A stretch of DNA of 64,000 nt from Diadema setosum (Eukaryota; Echinodermata; Echinoidea; Diadematoida; Diadematidae), in assembly GCA_033980235.1 (NCBI GenBank), contig CM067075.1, positions 3,608,848-3,672,847 of the forward strand. Direction: 5' to 3'. Below, piece by piece: positions 1 through 9,714 of the stretch (positions within the stretch are counted from its first letter, which is position 1; each line of letters starts with the position of its first letter). The notes beneath the pieces were generated by a model that was not told the DNA's origin, did not search any database, and worked only from the letters and a program-made list of their open reading frames with translations. Both the position numbers and the translations under genes were made by a program.

Positions 1-37
1 TAATCCGAAAAATGAAAAGAACGTGCACACTGATGAA

Positions 38-285
38 CCTTCAAATTCAATTTCAATTTCAAGTTCATTTTTATTTTTCTCCAAGTCAACGTTATCAATA
101 AATATACGCACAAAGTACATGAAAGTAAAATGAAAATCAACACAAAAGGGTACATTATACGTTAGATGGGAATTGCGGAAGTATAGGTATTATATAATGA
201 TAAATTGAATCGGTGGATGGAAATGGGCGACCCACTGAAACGCCAAGCTTGTAGATAGTTGGTCCTACCATTCACAATGTATAAT
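38..285 (-). mobile_element. 3' end of a non-LTR retrotransposon (LINE), minus strand
   Basis: On the minus strand this ends in ATAAAAATGAAC followed by GAAATT-type repeats (38-90), the usual 3' tail of the CR1/L2-like elements in this window. Around 225-270 is a block reading, on the minus strand, ACAAGCTTGG then AGTGGGT; the same block occurs near 19,040 (minus), 27,560, 30,830 and 43,320 (plus). No open reading frame remains. It is a 5'-truncated 3' UTR copy. Confidence 0.5.
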
Positions 286-439
286 GTACATACAAAAAGA
301 AAAAAAAAGTATAAAAGGAAATTCTTGGTCACCAAACCCAGTTCATATTGCTAAACAATAAGCAAATTCAACCTTTTGAACTACGAACCGTATATAAATC
401 TATACATACATGGGGCCTACTAATATACAAATATATATA

Positions 440-595
440 TAACATATATTATTTCGTTTTGGAATTAACGAACTTTTGGAATAAGGAGGCTTTTGTTTAT
501 TTTCGGATTTGCGAACCATAGGAAAAAAAAGCTTCATCTTATTTTTGAAATAACGAACCTTCGGAATGTCGAATCTTCGGAATAACAATCGATCT
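440..595. repeat. TTCCGAAGGTTCGT-type motif array, copy A
   Basis: Short stretch with several imperfect direct and inverted copies of a motif like ACGAACCTTCGGAATAACG, spaced by AT-rich DNA containing ATTTTCGGAT. The same composition occurs at 20,318-20,560, 25,312-25,535, 54,868-55,435 and 55,833-56,060. Copy A lies at the start of segmental copy 1, as copy B does in segmental copy 2, so these two were probably duplicated together. The reading frames in it are products of the repeat. Confidence 0.6.
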
Positions 596-599
596 GTAA

Positions 600-1790
600 C
601 CAATATCCTACATTATTTACGTGCATTTTTCGACCAGCGTATCTGCAGGCACGGTTGTAAAACGTAAAAGTGGGCACCAAACATTGTGCACCAAAAGAAA
701 AAAACAATCAAAATGGCGGATTCATGAAAGGGCTTGTGAAAATGGTCATCTTGACATTCGACATGATAATAATTATCCTTTCTATAAATAAAAAATGGAT
801 TTTTCTTTACTTTAAATCAAAGAGAGTTTTGAAACAAAGATAATTATAATTGAAAAAAAAAAGTAGAGGGCAACGATAACACTGGTCATACTCCGTGCCA
901 GAAGAAAATCAATGAACTTGTAGGAAAAACTTTGGAAAAAAGACATCTTTAATAAGTCTGATTCATTATTAAAGGGATGGTTTAGTATTGGTGGAGATGG
1001 AGATTGGGCTTTTAACTTCAAATGTCGCGAGATACTAAGAAACCACTTGCGAAATAGCATGGATCATGCTATTCTACAAGGAATTCAAAGTATATTTGTT
1101 GAAAGTCGGTTTTGGACTTGCTGAGACATCCAAAAATAAAGTAAAACAAAGCGATTGTAAAAAAATGTGGGTCCCACCGTTATTATGATTGCTCTATTTT
1201 GGATATCTCGTCCATTTAAAAAACAATTTCCATCAAGTTAACATTGAATTCCTTATGGAATTAGATCCTCTTTCACATTGCACTATAGGTTTTCATTACT
1301 TCACGTAATAGATGTTAGAGAAGAAGAAGAGTTAGGTCTCAGTCAAACCTTCACGAGCCATTTAAAGGCAGGTTGGAGAAAAAATAAACTAAACTGACTT
1401 CCTATTTATTAAATTCATCGACAGCATGAGTGATGTGCAGTGATATTACTTGAATGTATAGAATTAGATCTATAGACAGAATTATAAAAATACTCTAGAC
1501 ATACAAATATGGCGTGCTAGTTGCCTTTTTTATTCCGAAAAGACATGGTTTATCGGTCGATAAACTAAATAAACATAAATTTATCGTGATAAGATTTTCA
1601 ACTCGGTAAACAGAGTTCTCCAGAAAACCGAGTTTAAAGAATGATAACAAAGTTTTTCGGCGAAAAACTAAGTTTCAACTTATAAACTTAGTTTGTCGGA
1701 ATTACTGGGCGAATGACACAACTTATATAAGGCATCCATTGTTTCCGAGGCCTCTCTAAAAACAGAATGTTCGTTCTTACGAGACCACAG
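600..1790 (+). other. 5' flank and first intron of segmental copy 1
   Basis: The first 450 bases align with 20,570-20,900 of copy 2. A leader-like reading frame begins at 724 (M-K-G-L-V-K-M-V-I-L, then a hydrophobic run). It matches the leader at 20,681 in copy 2 with a few indels, but the GT of the copy 2 splice donor reads AT here. From 1,100 to 1,790 I see only AT-rich intronic sequence and the splice acceptor at 1,789-1,790. Confidence 0.4.
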
Positions 1791-1997
1791 ATCCGGACTA
1801 TCCAGTCTGCAGCATCCGGTCCAGCAGTGAAATATTTCAGGACGTGAGCAACACGGAGACCTCCGGATATAAAATCGCCTTTCCTCTCGAACGAGTACCT
1901 ATCGGCGTCTCGTCGGTTGCATTCTACTTCCGGGGTAAAGGTCTTATCGGCTTTGCTTCGAATGACAAAAACTCCGCACCTAGAGTCGTCCAGTTCG
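1791..1997 (+). pseudogene. Exon A of the broken Methyltransf_FA-like gene copy
   Basis: The exon is 207 bp, bounded by CCACAG and G|GTAAGG, with phase 1 at both ends, and open throughout. It encodes 69 residues including SGYKIAFPLERVP, GVSSVAF, FRGKGLIGF and SAPRVV. Copy 2 at 21,182-21,376 has the same boundaries and lacks four residues near the N-terminus. It is intact alone, but exon B downstream is frameshifted, so the gene copy as a whole looks dead. The conserved leader precedes it by about 1 kb. Confidence 0.6.
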
Positions 1998-2516
1998 GTA
2001 AGGCTCATAATAAAAAGTAAGCCACTTCGTAGTTTCATTCTGAGCAGAAAAGTGTCATTTGTACAAACGGGCATGGCTGGTTTTTAATTCATCGAGATAA
2101 ACATCTGTACACGTTAATGATCAGCATGTAAATCAATGGAAACGATGCTTGCCAATACATCCACTTGCCAGCAATAAGGTGCTTATTAAAATTTTTAGTA
2201 TGGACAAACTTATTCATCATCATCAAAACCTATACAGTAGAGACGAGCCTATGCATCATTTTGCTTTGAAAATGCGTGAAATTGCCTAGTACGTAGAGGG
2301 AAGAGAATGGTCGTTTTGTTTTACAGTGCTTTAACTTGCATGTGAGCTGGCGACGAACTAGCTTATAGGTAGTGCTGGTCGTGACAATATGAGGTTGACA
2401 GATGTCTTTAATATCAGACTCGGAAATTTTATCATAATTTAGAATGTTTCTTTCTTTGACTTTTATTGATTTAATTATTAAAATCTATTCAAATCCCTAT
2501 TCACACTAATTTGCAG

Positions 2517-2807
2517 TTCTCTGCGAAAACTCGTCCTTCGCCCTGAAGCGGTGCTCGGATTGGAGTTGGCGGTTACTTCTCTTGCAAGAGGATGGCGACA
2601 AGTCTGCAATGAGTGGGACGGTGGTAACTTGTACTGGGAGGAATTTGGAGAAGGGTTTTCCGCCTAGGGATAATCAACATTGGCCTTCTGCAAATTACTG
2701 TTCTAATTGAGTGGAATGACCCTATCCCATTCAACGTCACCAACATTTTTGTAGGAATACCATCCCATCATGACGCTGAATTTTATTTCCGCTGGATGTG
2801 TGGGTAA
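2517..2807 (+). pseudogene. Exon B of the broken Methyltransf_FA-like gene copy
   Basis: Aligned to the intact exon at 25,595-25,893, this copy is 8 bp shorter. One deletion of about 7 bp lies near 2,555-2,562 (after GGATTG) and one 1 bp deletion near 2,657 (before TTTTCCGCC). Read from the acceptor at 2,515-2,516 the frame starts as L-C-E-N-S-S-F-A-L-K-R-C, then leaves the ancestral frame and stops near 2,711. The ancestral tail (D-A-E-F-Y-F-R-W, then TAA at 2,805) is still recognisable. This is a recently decayed paralogue. Confidence 0.7.
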
Positions 2808-2977
2808 AACAAACAAAAAGATTCCTATAGAGAAGAGAAAAAAGACGCACAGACGCATTCATGGTGACGACTCATTTTTAAAAAAATGTGGGATACAATG
2901 GCGGAAAATTATAACAAAAACGTGTCGTGCTCATTTCTATCTGTTTGTGTGAACGGTTGTGTGTTGGGGCTATAATA

Positions 2978-3123
2978 GGGAGCTTTAGATTTTAGACGCG
3001 CGGACGTTCAAAGAGAAAAAACATGATCTGAATGTGCGCAGTAACTTGATCCGCGCTACTGCGCACGCTCAGATCGTGTTTTTTTCTCTTTGAACGTCCG
3101 CGCGTCTAAAATCTAAAGCTCCC
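2978..3123. mobile_element. 146 bp foldback MITE with TA target duplication
   Basis: Nearly the whole element is one inverted repeat: left arm 2,978-3,043 and right arm 3,057-3,123 match with few differences around a 13-base loop. The ends read GGGAGCTTTAG and CTAAAGCTCCC. Both sides carry TA (2,976-2,977 and 3,124-3,125), the duplication left by Tc1/mariner-type transposases. It sits 170 bp after the stop of the broken exon B and I see no counterpart in segmental copy 2, so it inserted after the duplication. Confidence 0.8.
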
Positions 3124-3125
3124 TA

Positions 3126-3889
3126 AATACGACAAAATTGGAATTCAGTTCTTTATGACGACGCACTTTTCATATCCCTTTTTACGTGAAATAAACTCGT
3201 TGAAGTAATGTAGCTGGGGAAGGTCCTTCATCGACAAATTTAATAATGTAATGTACAGTAATGTTGATTTAACTCAGTAAGCATACACGCGCGAACATAA
3301 TGCCATACATGACTGTACTATATACTCAGTAGGTGAAGTTAAATTTTGTCAATGTCGTTGCTATTTACTCTGTAAGATTTCTAGCCATTTTTATGAAAGT
3401 TTGATTTGATGTCACGTGATTTGATTTGATTAAATTTGATTTGATTTGATAGGGGTAGTGTTTTGGTATTCTTTTTTCATCTATCATGATGATCTATCTA
3501 TGAATATAGGATTTTACGGTATAAAGGTAAAATGTGTGTTAGTTTTGGAAGTATACCATCTGTCGGTATAATAGGACTTACAGACTTAAGTAGGCCCTAT
3601 ATAGTATGTAGTTTGACAAAGTTCAAATGTTTGCACGTTCCCTTTCAACGATGCAACTCCAGAGAAGCTGATACTAGGCAGAGATCATGAACTGCATCTG
3701 TATGAATAATGTAAATTATAGTCACAATGCATTCATTTTCAGATAGTCACTTCGCGATGATTCTACATTAATGCTATACCCTGAGTGGTGAGAGATACAA
3801 ATCATACAAACATGACAAATGCAGATACAAATACACTTATCTGTAGACTTACGGAAAGACGGCTAGAAAACTTTTTGAAACCAAACGAG
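3126..3889. other. No gene seen; 3' flank of segmental copy 1
   Basis: AT-rich unique sequence. A short GATTT-rich minisatellite runs around 3,400-3,450 (repeats of GATTTGATTT). The end, 3,465-3,760, matches 28,195-28,520. No coding signal. Confidence 0.5.

Positions 3890-3932
<43 letters not shown>
3890..3932. repeat. (TG)n microsatellite
   Basis: About 21 uninterrupted TG units followed by degenerate TG-rich sequence to about 3,970. The Cys-Val reading frames here are artefacts of the repeat. Confidence 0.95.
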
Positions 3933-3933
<1 letters not shown>

Positions 3934-4129
3934 TTGTGTGTGTATGTGTGGGATGGTGTTGGTGTGTGTGCTTTTGTACTTTGCATCAGTCAGATTCAAA
4001 GAATAAGAATGCGGAAAGAACATTTGTGAACGCATGCTGGAGTGTGTGCGTCAATTTTGAAATAGGGTATCATGGTGACAGCGAAGTGTGTACACACAGA
4101 CACAGACATAGACATACACACAGACACAC

Positions 4130-4131
<2 letters not shown>

Positions 4132-4178
<47 letters not shown>
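4132..4178. repeat. (TA)n microsatellite abutting a dispersed element
   Basis: About 23 TA units preceded by CA/GA-rich simple sequence from 4,090. Twelve bases later the GAACCGRC element starts at 4,191; the same junction in opposite orientation occurs at 11,592. Confidence 0.95.
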
Positions 4179-4184
<6 letters not shown>

Positions 4185-4190
4185 TACATA

Positions 4191-4421
4191 TCGTCGGTCG
4201 CATTACGAACCGGCGAATGTTCGAATTTGGGTCAATTTTTCAAAATTCACTTTTTTCCATTTTTTGAATGTCCATACCAAACTCTATCTATCCTCAAAAT
4301 ATCAAATCGCAAAATTCACGAAAACATGTATTTTTGGTAGTGACGAATTTTCAAAATGTCCAAATGCTGCAATTTGTGACATTACGAACCGGCAAATGTT
4401 CGTATACGCCGGTTCGTAAAA
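4191..4421 (+). mobile_element. GAACCGRC hairpin-family element, copy 1
   Basis: Starts TCGTCGGTCGCATTACGAAC, which is the reverse complement of the end of copy 2 (11,556-11,592). The motif TTACGAACCGGC is at 4,202 and 4,382 and its inverse at 4,408-4,419, so the right end can form a hairpin with 12 bp arms. The middle is AT-rich with TTTTCAAAATTCA-like words. No coding capacity. It is a non-autonomous element or structured repeat. Confidence 0.65.
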
Positions 4422-4639
4422 TCCCTGCTCAGACGGTAACACACGTGAGGTATGTGGGGCGAATGGAGGAGCTTGCGAGGCCGCGAGCGAGGGCTCGTCA
4501 TCACCATCAGTCCCATGCAATCGGAATTGTGCTGGTATGTAACTACTAGGTGCATTTTGTTGCTCATTTGTTATTTAATCTTCTGTTTAAAAACAAAAGT
4601 AATGATAATCGGGGCAGGTTAATGTGTAATCATAAAATA

Positions 4640-5085
4640 TTGGCATACTCGTGAAATAGGCCCCACCACTGCGTGTCCGTACAAATACTACGGCGGCTCG
4701 CCTGTTTATACTCGTGAATTCAGCCCCACCGTGTGTGTGGCGTTCATCGGTAGATAAGCACGGCGGTGGGGCTTTCTTCCACAGTATAATACATTGTACT
4801 CGTGAATGCGGCCCCACCAAACGGCGTTTACGCGAGATGCATACGGCGGTGGGGCAGATTTCCACAGCATAGCATCTTTCGTCCTCCCTTTCTCCCGTTT
4901 TTTTCTTTGGTCTTCTACTTTTTATTCTCGGAAGGACTCCCTAATGTCCCTTGACTAATTTAATGACCAATTTAACCATAAATACAACCCTACCTAACCC
5001 TAAACCCTAACCCTAACCTAACCTTGCTTGCTAACGCACGGGTGCACGCGCACTGCGGTGGGGCCTATTTCACGATTTTGCCAAA
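4640..5085. mobile_element. GGTGGGGC foldback element with telomere-like core, copy 1
   Basis: The left end (from about 4,640) reads GTGAAATAGGCCCCACC and the right end, near 5,052-5,072, is its inverse. Inside are two further inner pairs, CGTGAATTCAGCCCCACC and CGTGAATGCGGCCCCACC, with GGCGGTGGGGC inversions. At 4,988-5,025 lies a CCCTAA-rich tract. A related copy with the same order of parts is at 32,185-32,580. The tract therefore belongs to the repeat and is not a telomere remnant. Confidence 0.65.
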
Positions 5086-5860
5086 ATTTATTACATCAGA
5101 GAAGTAGAATTGCTCGACATTATCATGTAAAAGTAGCTTTCCTGTGTATTTCATTTCCTTGTAGATCCTACACAGTCGTACCTTAGCCACCATTTTGTCG
5201 AAGGGGGTCCTTGATTATTCTTGGTCAGAGATAAAGCAATCCTCCCATACAACCCGGATGCATTTTTTTTTTTCTAAACTAAAGCATAGTATCTATAAAC
5301 TGAAAAAAAAAAAATATCGTGTAGCAATTGCATATACCCAGGTAGAACTGAAAATAGGCCCAAAGTAATAGGTACCCTAAATGATTATCATTGTTTTCAA
5401 AGATTCATGTTGTTGCATTTAAAAAAAAAAAAAAATTGTATTTAGGCCCTAAGTAAGAATGAAATTGCATGATGAGACTGTTTAGCGTCAGTGTTAAGTC
5501 AGTTATAGTTACATATAGCTTCCTTAAGCATGCAAGAATGGCTACTCTGGCCTTTACTGTCTAACTAAAATCCTGCATAAACAATAAATTTATAGGCTAG
5601 ATCGAGGTTGTATTCACCGGTACGTTACCGAAGGTACTTATTTTGATTACCGGGACAGATATCAATGAACTTTCAGAAAAATTAAACGAAGTTGATTACC
5701 GGTACCGGTACGGTACTCACAGTTTTTTTTTTTAATACTCATGTACAAATAAGCCTATATCCAGGGATTTTATTTTATATAAGTTAACGCGGTATCCTAT
5801 TTGTGCCCTGATAACACTGACATGATTTTCCTTATTTATATCTTGGGGATAATTCTAGGA
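5086..5860. other. No gene seen
   Basis: AT-rich sequence with several A- or T-runs. The only structure is a small GGTACC/ACCGGT-rich patch at about 5,695-5,720 that is self-complementary. It may be the upstream intron or 5' flank of the gene that follows. Confidence 0.4.
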
Positions 5861-5869
5861 GCAGCAGGC

Positions 5870-6248
5870 CACTACAAGCAGGAGCCGAGTCCCCACAAAC
5901 AAAGGCAGCACCACTATCATTACAACTGTAGCAGCTAGCATCCCAGGAACATCAGCAGCACCTCTCGGCGCAGGAGCAGCATTAGCAGAGCCTGTAAAGT
6001 GCAACTGTAGCAGCTGAACTTCTCCATACAATTGTAGTCGCGAAGCCTCTATGTACTACAGTAGGCCTACCGACAGTACTATTGCAACAGAGCGTCTACG
6101 TATGCTACCATAAAACTCTACATTTGTAGCAGCATGATCCTAACTTACAACTGTAGCAGCTGAGCATTTCAGACTGTAGCAGCAGAGCCTCTACATACAA
6201 CCGCAGAGAGTAGTGGTGATGAGGATGTTTTTCCTTCTGCCTATAATG
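5870..6248 (+). pseudogene. Repeat exon of an unrecognised Ala/Glu/Pro-rich protein (exon A)
   Basis: GCA/GCT-rich sequence made of degenerate repeats that would encode T-V-A-A-E-P-L. It is paralogous to exon C at 7,814-8,183. The last part (6,164-6,248) is open and reads T-V-A-A-E-P-L-H-T-T-A-E-S-S-G-D-E-D-V-F then P-S-A-Y-N, ending at a near-perfect donor AATG|GTAAGT in phase 1. This joins in frame to exon B at 7,122 (G|GC gives Gly). Upstream of 6,161 the frame is broken by TGA and an indel. The exon start is unknown. The acidic S-G-D-E-D patch beside a Tudor-like exon suggests a nuclear protein, but that is inference. Confidence 0.5.
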
Positions 6249-7121
6249 GTAAGTTTGATTCGTAACAAGTGATTATGGTACCGGTACTTGTGGACCATAA
6301 AGTGTACCAGGAACCAGGTATTCACAAACATTTCTCAGTTTACGGTGAATGGGATAGGTCATTTATTACTTTCAGTGGAATAGGTGATTGAACAATACGA
6401 TGTCATTTGACAGAAATCACTGTTTTGATATCTGGAATGTAATGTAGTCATACCTTTTCTGTAATGTCGATCTTATCTAACTCTACTGTCAAGTATCTTA
6501 TGCAGATATTAACCTGGTGAGGACAGGCTCATGTTGATATTACAAGCTCTTCCCTAGGCACCTGCTTGAGCATACTTGGGGCAAGTTTCTAACGGCCTTA
6601 CTGTAATTATTTCATACATGTATATCAATGTTGACTGCTACTCAATGTATTAAAAGAGAAAAAAGCAAGCACTAACACTTCTGTGTATAAGATTGTTAGG
6701 TTTTTATGTGAAAGACATCACATTTCTAATCAAAGAATGTGTAGCAGGCAGTTATCATTATTTACCTTTGCCAACCCCAAGGTGTAAAAGCTCGACCAAT
6801 AGCACCTGAATTACTATGCCCAGAATTCAGAGATCAGCAGACTTTGATGACAATTTATTTTGCATTTCAAATAGGTATGCTGGCTATAGCTATTTTCATT
6901 TTGTCTCACAAAATGTCGTATAGGTGATTGCCTGTAAAGAATTTCCTTATGTTACTTTGTTTTTTCTTCTGAAATTGTGCTTTAGCTCTAAGAAATACTC
7001 TTCTTCACATTTTTCAAACCTGCAGGTACTTGTAATGTTTTATCACATAGTGTATGACACAACTGTCAAATTTCTCACTGAAATTGTCCATACAATTTTT
7101 TGTGTTTTTGAACCACCGTAG
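6249..7121 (+). other. Intron of the repeat/Tudor-like gene
   Basis: Begins GTAAGT and ends CACCGTAG. AT-rich, without open frames of note. Both splice sites are well formed and join phase 1 to phase 1. Confidence 0.55.
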
Positions 7122-7340
7122 GCATAGATGTTCTTGTCAAGTGGAAGAGGGATGGTTCTATGAATCCTGTCAGCTCAAGTGACCTCTATCATGCTCAACG
7201 GACCAAACCGAAACAAGGTTCCTGCGTACATATGAGAAGTGAAAATGGCTGGTGGAAAGGGAGGGTGCTTCAAGTCTTCAACATGCCCATGGATGGACGT
7301 AGGATGTCAGATGACGAGGGCATTCCTCTTTCTGCCTGAG
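7122..7340 (+). CDS. Candidate Tudor-like exon (exon B) of an unrecognised gene
   Basis: Open in one frame for 71 codons from the acceptor CACCGTAG to TGA at 7,337-7,339. One base later is a good donor, GAG|GTAATT. The product has I-D-V-L-V-K-W-K-R-D-G-S, then S-S-S-D-L, then K-P-K-Q-G-S-C-V and G-W-W-K-G-R-V-L. This V-x-W-x-x-D-G-S / G-W-W-x-G-x-V pattern resembles the small beta-barrel (Tudor/agenet-like) modules found beside BEN domains in invertebrate chromatin or transposon-derived proteins. If spliced to exon C the phase fits (TGA G|CA), but the TGA would sit in frame, so either this is a true C-terminus or the gene is decaying. Exon identity is well supported; function is not. Confidence 0.55.
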
Positions 7341-7813
7341 GTAATTTGAATAGTTACTGATTTGTTCTACATCAATAAGTTTATCAAGATATATTATGTC
7401 TTTTTTCATTTTAAAATGATGTAGAGGTTTTTATGCATAGTATCATGTAGGTACAATGTACTTTCATTGCATTACCATTTCAATATAAATGTTCAATTCT
7501 GTGTAATGAAGAAAACAAATGTCATAATTGCAGTTTGTAATGACTGTAGGATGCTGAAGACTGTTAGCTTTCCACTTCCTTTCTTTAAAAGTCTGATATT
7601 GATTATTACTAACAATTTATTATGTCAACGTCTCTTCTCAGTCCCAAAACAAAATCAATTACTGATAATTTGCTTTATGTGCATGTAATACACTGTAGAT
7701 TCTAGTGTCCATGAAAGATGTTTGCAAGTATATCTAGTATAAATCTTGTTGATTCTACCCTCAGGATGGTCACATAATTTGTTTCATTGATGCATTGTTT
7801 ACAACTTCCCCAG
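7341..7813 (+). other. Intron between Tudor-like exon and second repeat exon
   Basis: Runs from GTAATT to the acceptor ACTTCCCCAG. AT-rich, with no coding signal. The two sites share phase 1. Confidence 0.4.
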
Positions 7814-8183
7814 CAGTATCGTTACTTGCGACAGCAGTAGCAGAGCCTCAACGTCGATTTGTAACAGCTGAATCCCCAGAAACATCAGCAGCACCGCTTG
7901 AAGCAGCAGCAGCAGCAGCAGTGGAGCCTGTACATACAGCCCTAGCAGCTGAGCCTCTAAGTATGACAGCAGTGGTAGAGCCTCTACTTACAACTGTAGC
8001 AACTGAGCCTCTACTTTCCACTGTAGCAGCAGAGCCTCTACTTGCAACTTTAGCATCTGCACTTCCAGGAACATTAGCAACACTGCTAGAAGCAGCAGCA
8101 GCAACAGAAGCAGAGCCGCTACAAACAACTGTGGTGTCCGCATTCTAAGAAACAACGCAGCAATGTTACCTTTGAAACTGAAG
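7814..8183 (+). pseudogene. Second Ala/Glu/Pro/Leu repeat exon (exon C)
   Basis: From the acceptor CCCCAG the frame is open for about 110 residues of low-complexity repeats: a poly-Ala run from a (GCA)n tract at 7,897-7,922, then five units of the form T-T-V-A-x-E-P-L-L. The frame stops at TAA (8,146). Shifting by one base there reopens it as K-K-Q-R-S-N-V-T-F-E-T-E, up to a donor GAAG|GTAATT in phase 1 that joins exon D. The one-base shift looks like a recent deletion inside the repeat. Exon A carries the same repeats, so one arose from the other by internal duplication. Confidence 0.5.
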
Positions 8184-8588
8184 GTAATTCAACTGGAGTT
8201 GAGAAGTTCAGGGCATTGTATAACTGTTGTTTGTATTTCTTGCATTATCTGTCTGTGTGGTGCAAATTCCTAAAAAAGCAATTATGAGCCAAAACTTCAT
8301 TTTCCAATAACAAATGTAAAATAATTTAAACATGTGATAAATGCTTTGATTATCTTTTTTTTTTCTTTTATCCTTCACTCTTGTAAGAAAAAGTTTGTGG
8401 CAGGCAACCTGTAAAATTTAAAGAAAATAGTTTGTCTTCTGCAAACAATAGTTAAAAAAAAAAGTTAATGAAGTAACAATTATTCAACCAGACTTGGCAG
8501 TTTCATCAAATTATGTATTTGTTTTCCTTGCATTAGGTGTACCTGATTTCAATTTGAAAGCAGACTAAGTCCTCCACTCTTATTTCAG

Positions 8589-8722
8589 ATTACAAAGAAT
8601 ACTGAACCTTGCTTGATGATGGAAAACTGTTAAATCTCGAGAAAGCAATGTCCCTGTCAGACATTGAAGAACCGATTTTGATGGTAACCGGACACAGGAA
8701 AGCGATAGAAAACTGTTTGTGA
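8589..8722 (+). pseudogene. Terminal exon (exon D) with in-frame TGA
   Basis: Acceptor TTATTTCAG at 8,580-8,588, phase 1, giving D-Y-K-E-Y after joining exon C. The next codon is TGA (8,603), where TGG (Trp) would keep the frame. After it 38 sense codons follow: T-L-L-D-D-G-K-L-L-N-L-E-K, then M-S-L-S-D-I-E-E-P and more, ending C-L and TGA at 8,720. An AATAAA signal lies 134 bp later. The composition after the stop is clearly protein-like, so the simplest reading is a nonsense mutation in a gene with otherwise intact splice sites. I do not recognise the domain. Confidence 0.5.
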
Positions 8723-8855
8723 AGTGTAATGGAAGTACAGCATATTCATATGCTGTATGTATTCTATACTGCCCTCTATCTAGTCTTGTTGGTATACATC
8801 TGGTTGTATTTACATTATTATATGTAGTGCACTAACTGTTGACCAACTTTCCTAA

Positions 8856-8861
8856 AATAAA
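8856..8861 (+). promoter_or_regulatory. Polyadenylation signal AATAAA
   Basis: Canonical hexamer 134 bp downstream of the terminal stop of exon D, followed by GT/T-rich sequence. It supports reading exon D as the last exon. Confidence 0.5.
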
Positions 8862-9026
8862 GACCATTTAGGCAAACTATTGTACATGTTTCTTGTAAGG
8901 AAAGGAAAGGGAATTATTGGTGAATTTCTTGCTCATAATGCCTTGTACAAATATAGACTTGATGCATGATCAAGTTTGTAATACTTTCTGGTAATTATTT
9001 TATCTTCAGTGTTACATATTTGCTAC

Positions 9027-9560
9027 ATGCTTTCAATAATTTCAACACAGTTTCACACAAATCGACCAATTTTTATCACTTCGGGAGGACCTTATTCAAA
9101 TATAAAAGAAACAATAGAAATAAAGTGTAGTGTTCCAGTATGTATTCCATTTATTGTCTCTTCATTGCAAATTTGGAAACTACTGCCATTGAGGCTTTTG
9201 AGGGAGTGGAAGATAGATGTCAGTGCAAAGCCAGAAGATTTTCATGTGGAAGAATATGTAGGTACTGACATCAGTTCTATTCCTGATAGATCTTCAGTTG
9301 TCATGAAAAAATTCATGGAATCTAAAACAGAATTGTCAAAAAAAAAAAAAAAGCTGAACAGTGGGGAAGCCTACAAAAAGTCAGAAATATTTGTAGATGG
9401 TAGAATACATTTTAACCATCAAAGATGTGATTTAACACGTCACCATAAATCTTTTGGCTATGATTGCCTCAGTGAAAATGGCAGAATGTCTATCAGACAA
9501 TGTTATCATGCCTTGAATTCTGGTCCTAGAAAGAGAATGGCTAGCCAGACATGTTATTAA
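9027..9560 (+). CDS. Unrecognised 177-residue open frame, possibly an exon
   Basis: First ATG at 9,027 in a frame open from 9,009, just after a possible acceptor ATCTTCAG. Middle part: R-E-W-K-I-D-V-S-A-K-P-E-D-F, then D-I-S-S-I-P-D-R-S-S-V-V-M-K-K-F-M-E-S-K, a Lys run from a poly-A tract (9,340-9,352), and S-G-E-A-Y-K-K-S-E-I-F-V-D-G-R. The second half is basic and Cys/His-containing without a clear zinc-binding spacing. It follows exon D by 300 bp and could belong to a neighbouring gene or an old transposon. The N-terminal 40 residues are less protein-like. Confidence 0.3.
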   Translation: MLSIISTQFHTNRPIFITSGGPYSNIKETIEIKCSVPVCIPFIVSSLQIWKLLPLRLLREWKIDVSAKPEDFHVEEYVGTDISSIPDRSSVVMKKFMESKTELSKKKKKLNSGEAYKKSEIFVDGRIHFNHQRCDLTRHHKSFGYDCLSENGRMSIRQCYHALNSGPRKRMASQTCY

Positions 9561-9714
9561 CATGTTGTCCCCCATCCTAAGGACAGCAAAAAGAGACAAA
9601 TGACGTACACTACTCTCCTCCCAGCAGTCCAGTAGTTGGCAGACTGTTAAAGTTTGTAGACTCGTGTTTATAAACACATTGGGTATCACTTTCATTAATT
9701 CAACCCTGGGCAAA

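Larger units (their letters stand above)
440..3780 (+). repeat. Segmental duplication, copy 1 (partner 20,300-28,560)
   Basis: Collinear similarity links this stretch to 20,300-28,560. Shared in order are the motif array, a block containing AATGGCGGATT, a leader-like ORF, exon A, exon B, a block with ATGAAAGTTTGATTTGATG (3,390-3,415 and 26,435-26,456) and a block near 3,465-3,760 matching 28,195-28,520. The exons are much better conserved than the flanks. Copy 1 is compact, with an intron of about 0.5 kb; copy 2 is expanded by insertions. Confidence 0.75.

Noticed and set aside
1688..2074. 128-codon minus-strand frame
   Set aside because: It is the antisense of exon A; the plus strand has matching splice sites and a conserved paralogue.
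3785..4340. Overlapping Cys-Val and Ile-Tyr frames on both strands
   Set aside because: They are products of (TG)n and (TA)n runs.
4988..5025. CCCTAA repeats as a telomere or chromosome fusion point
   Set aside because: The tract is short, degenerate and at a fixed place in a dispersed repeat that recurs at 32,185-32,580.
7337..8605. In-frame TGA codons as selenocysteine
   Set aside because: No SECIS-like element was recognised, one TGA replaces an apparent Trp and the other sits in low-complexity sequence; frameshifts in the same gene favour decay.
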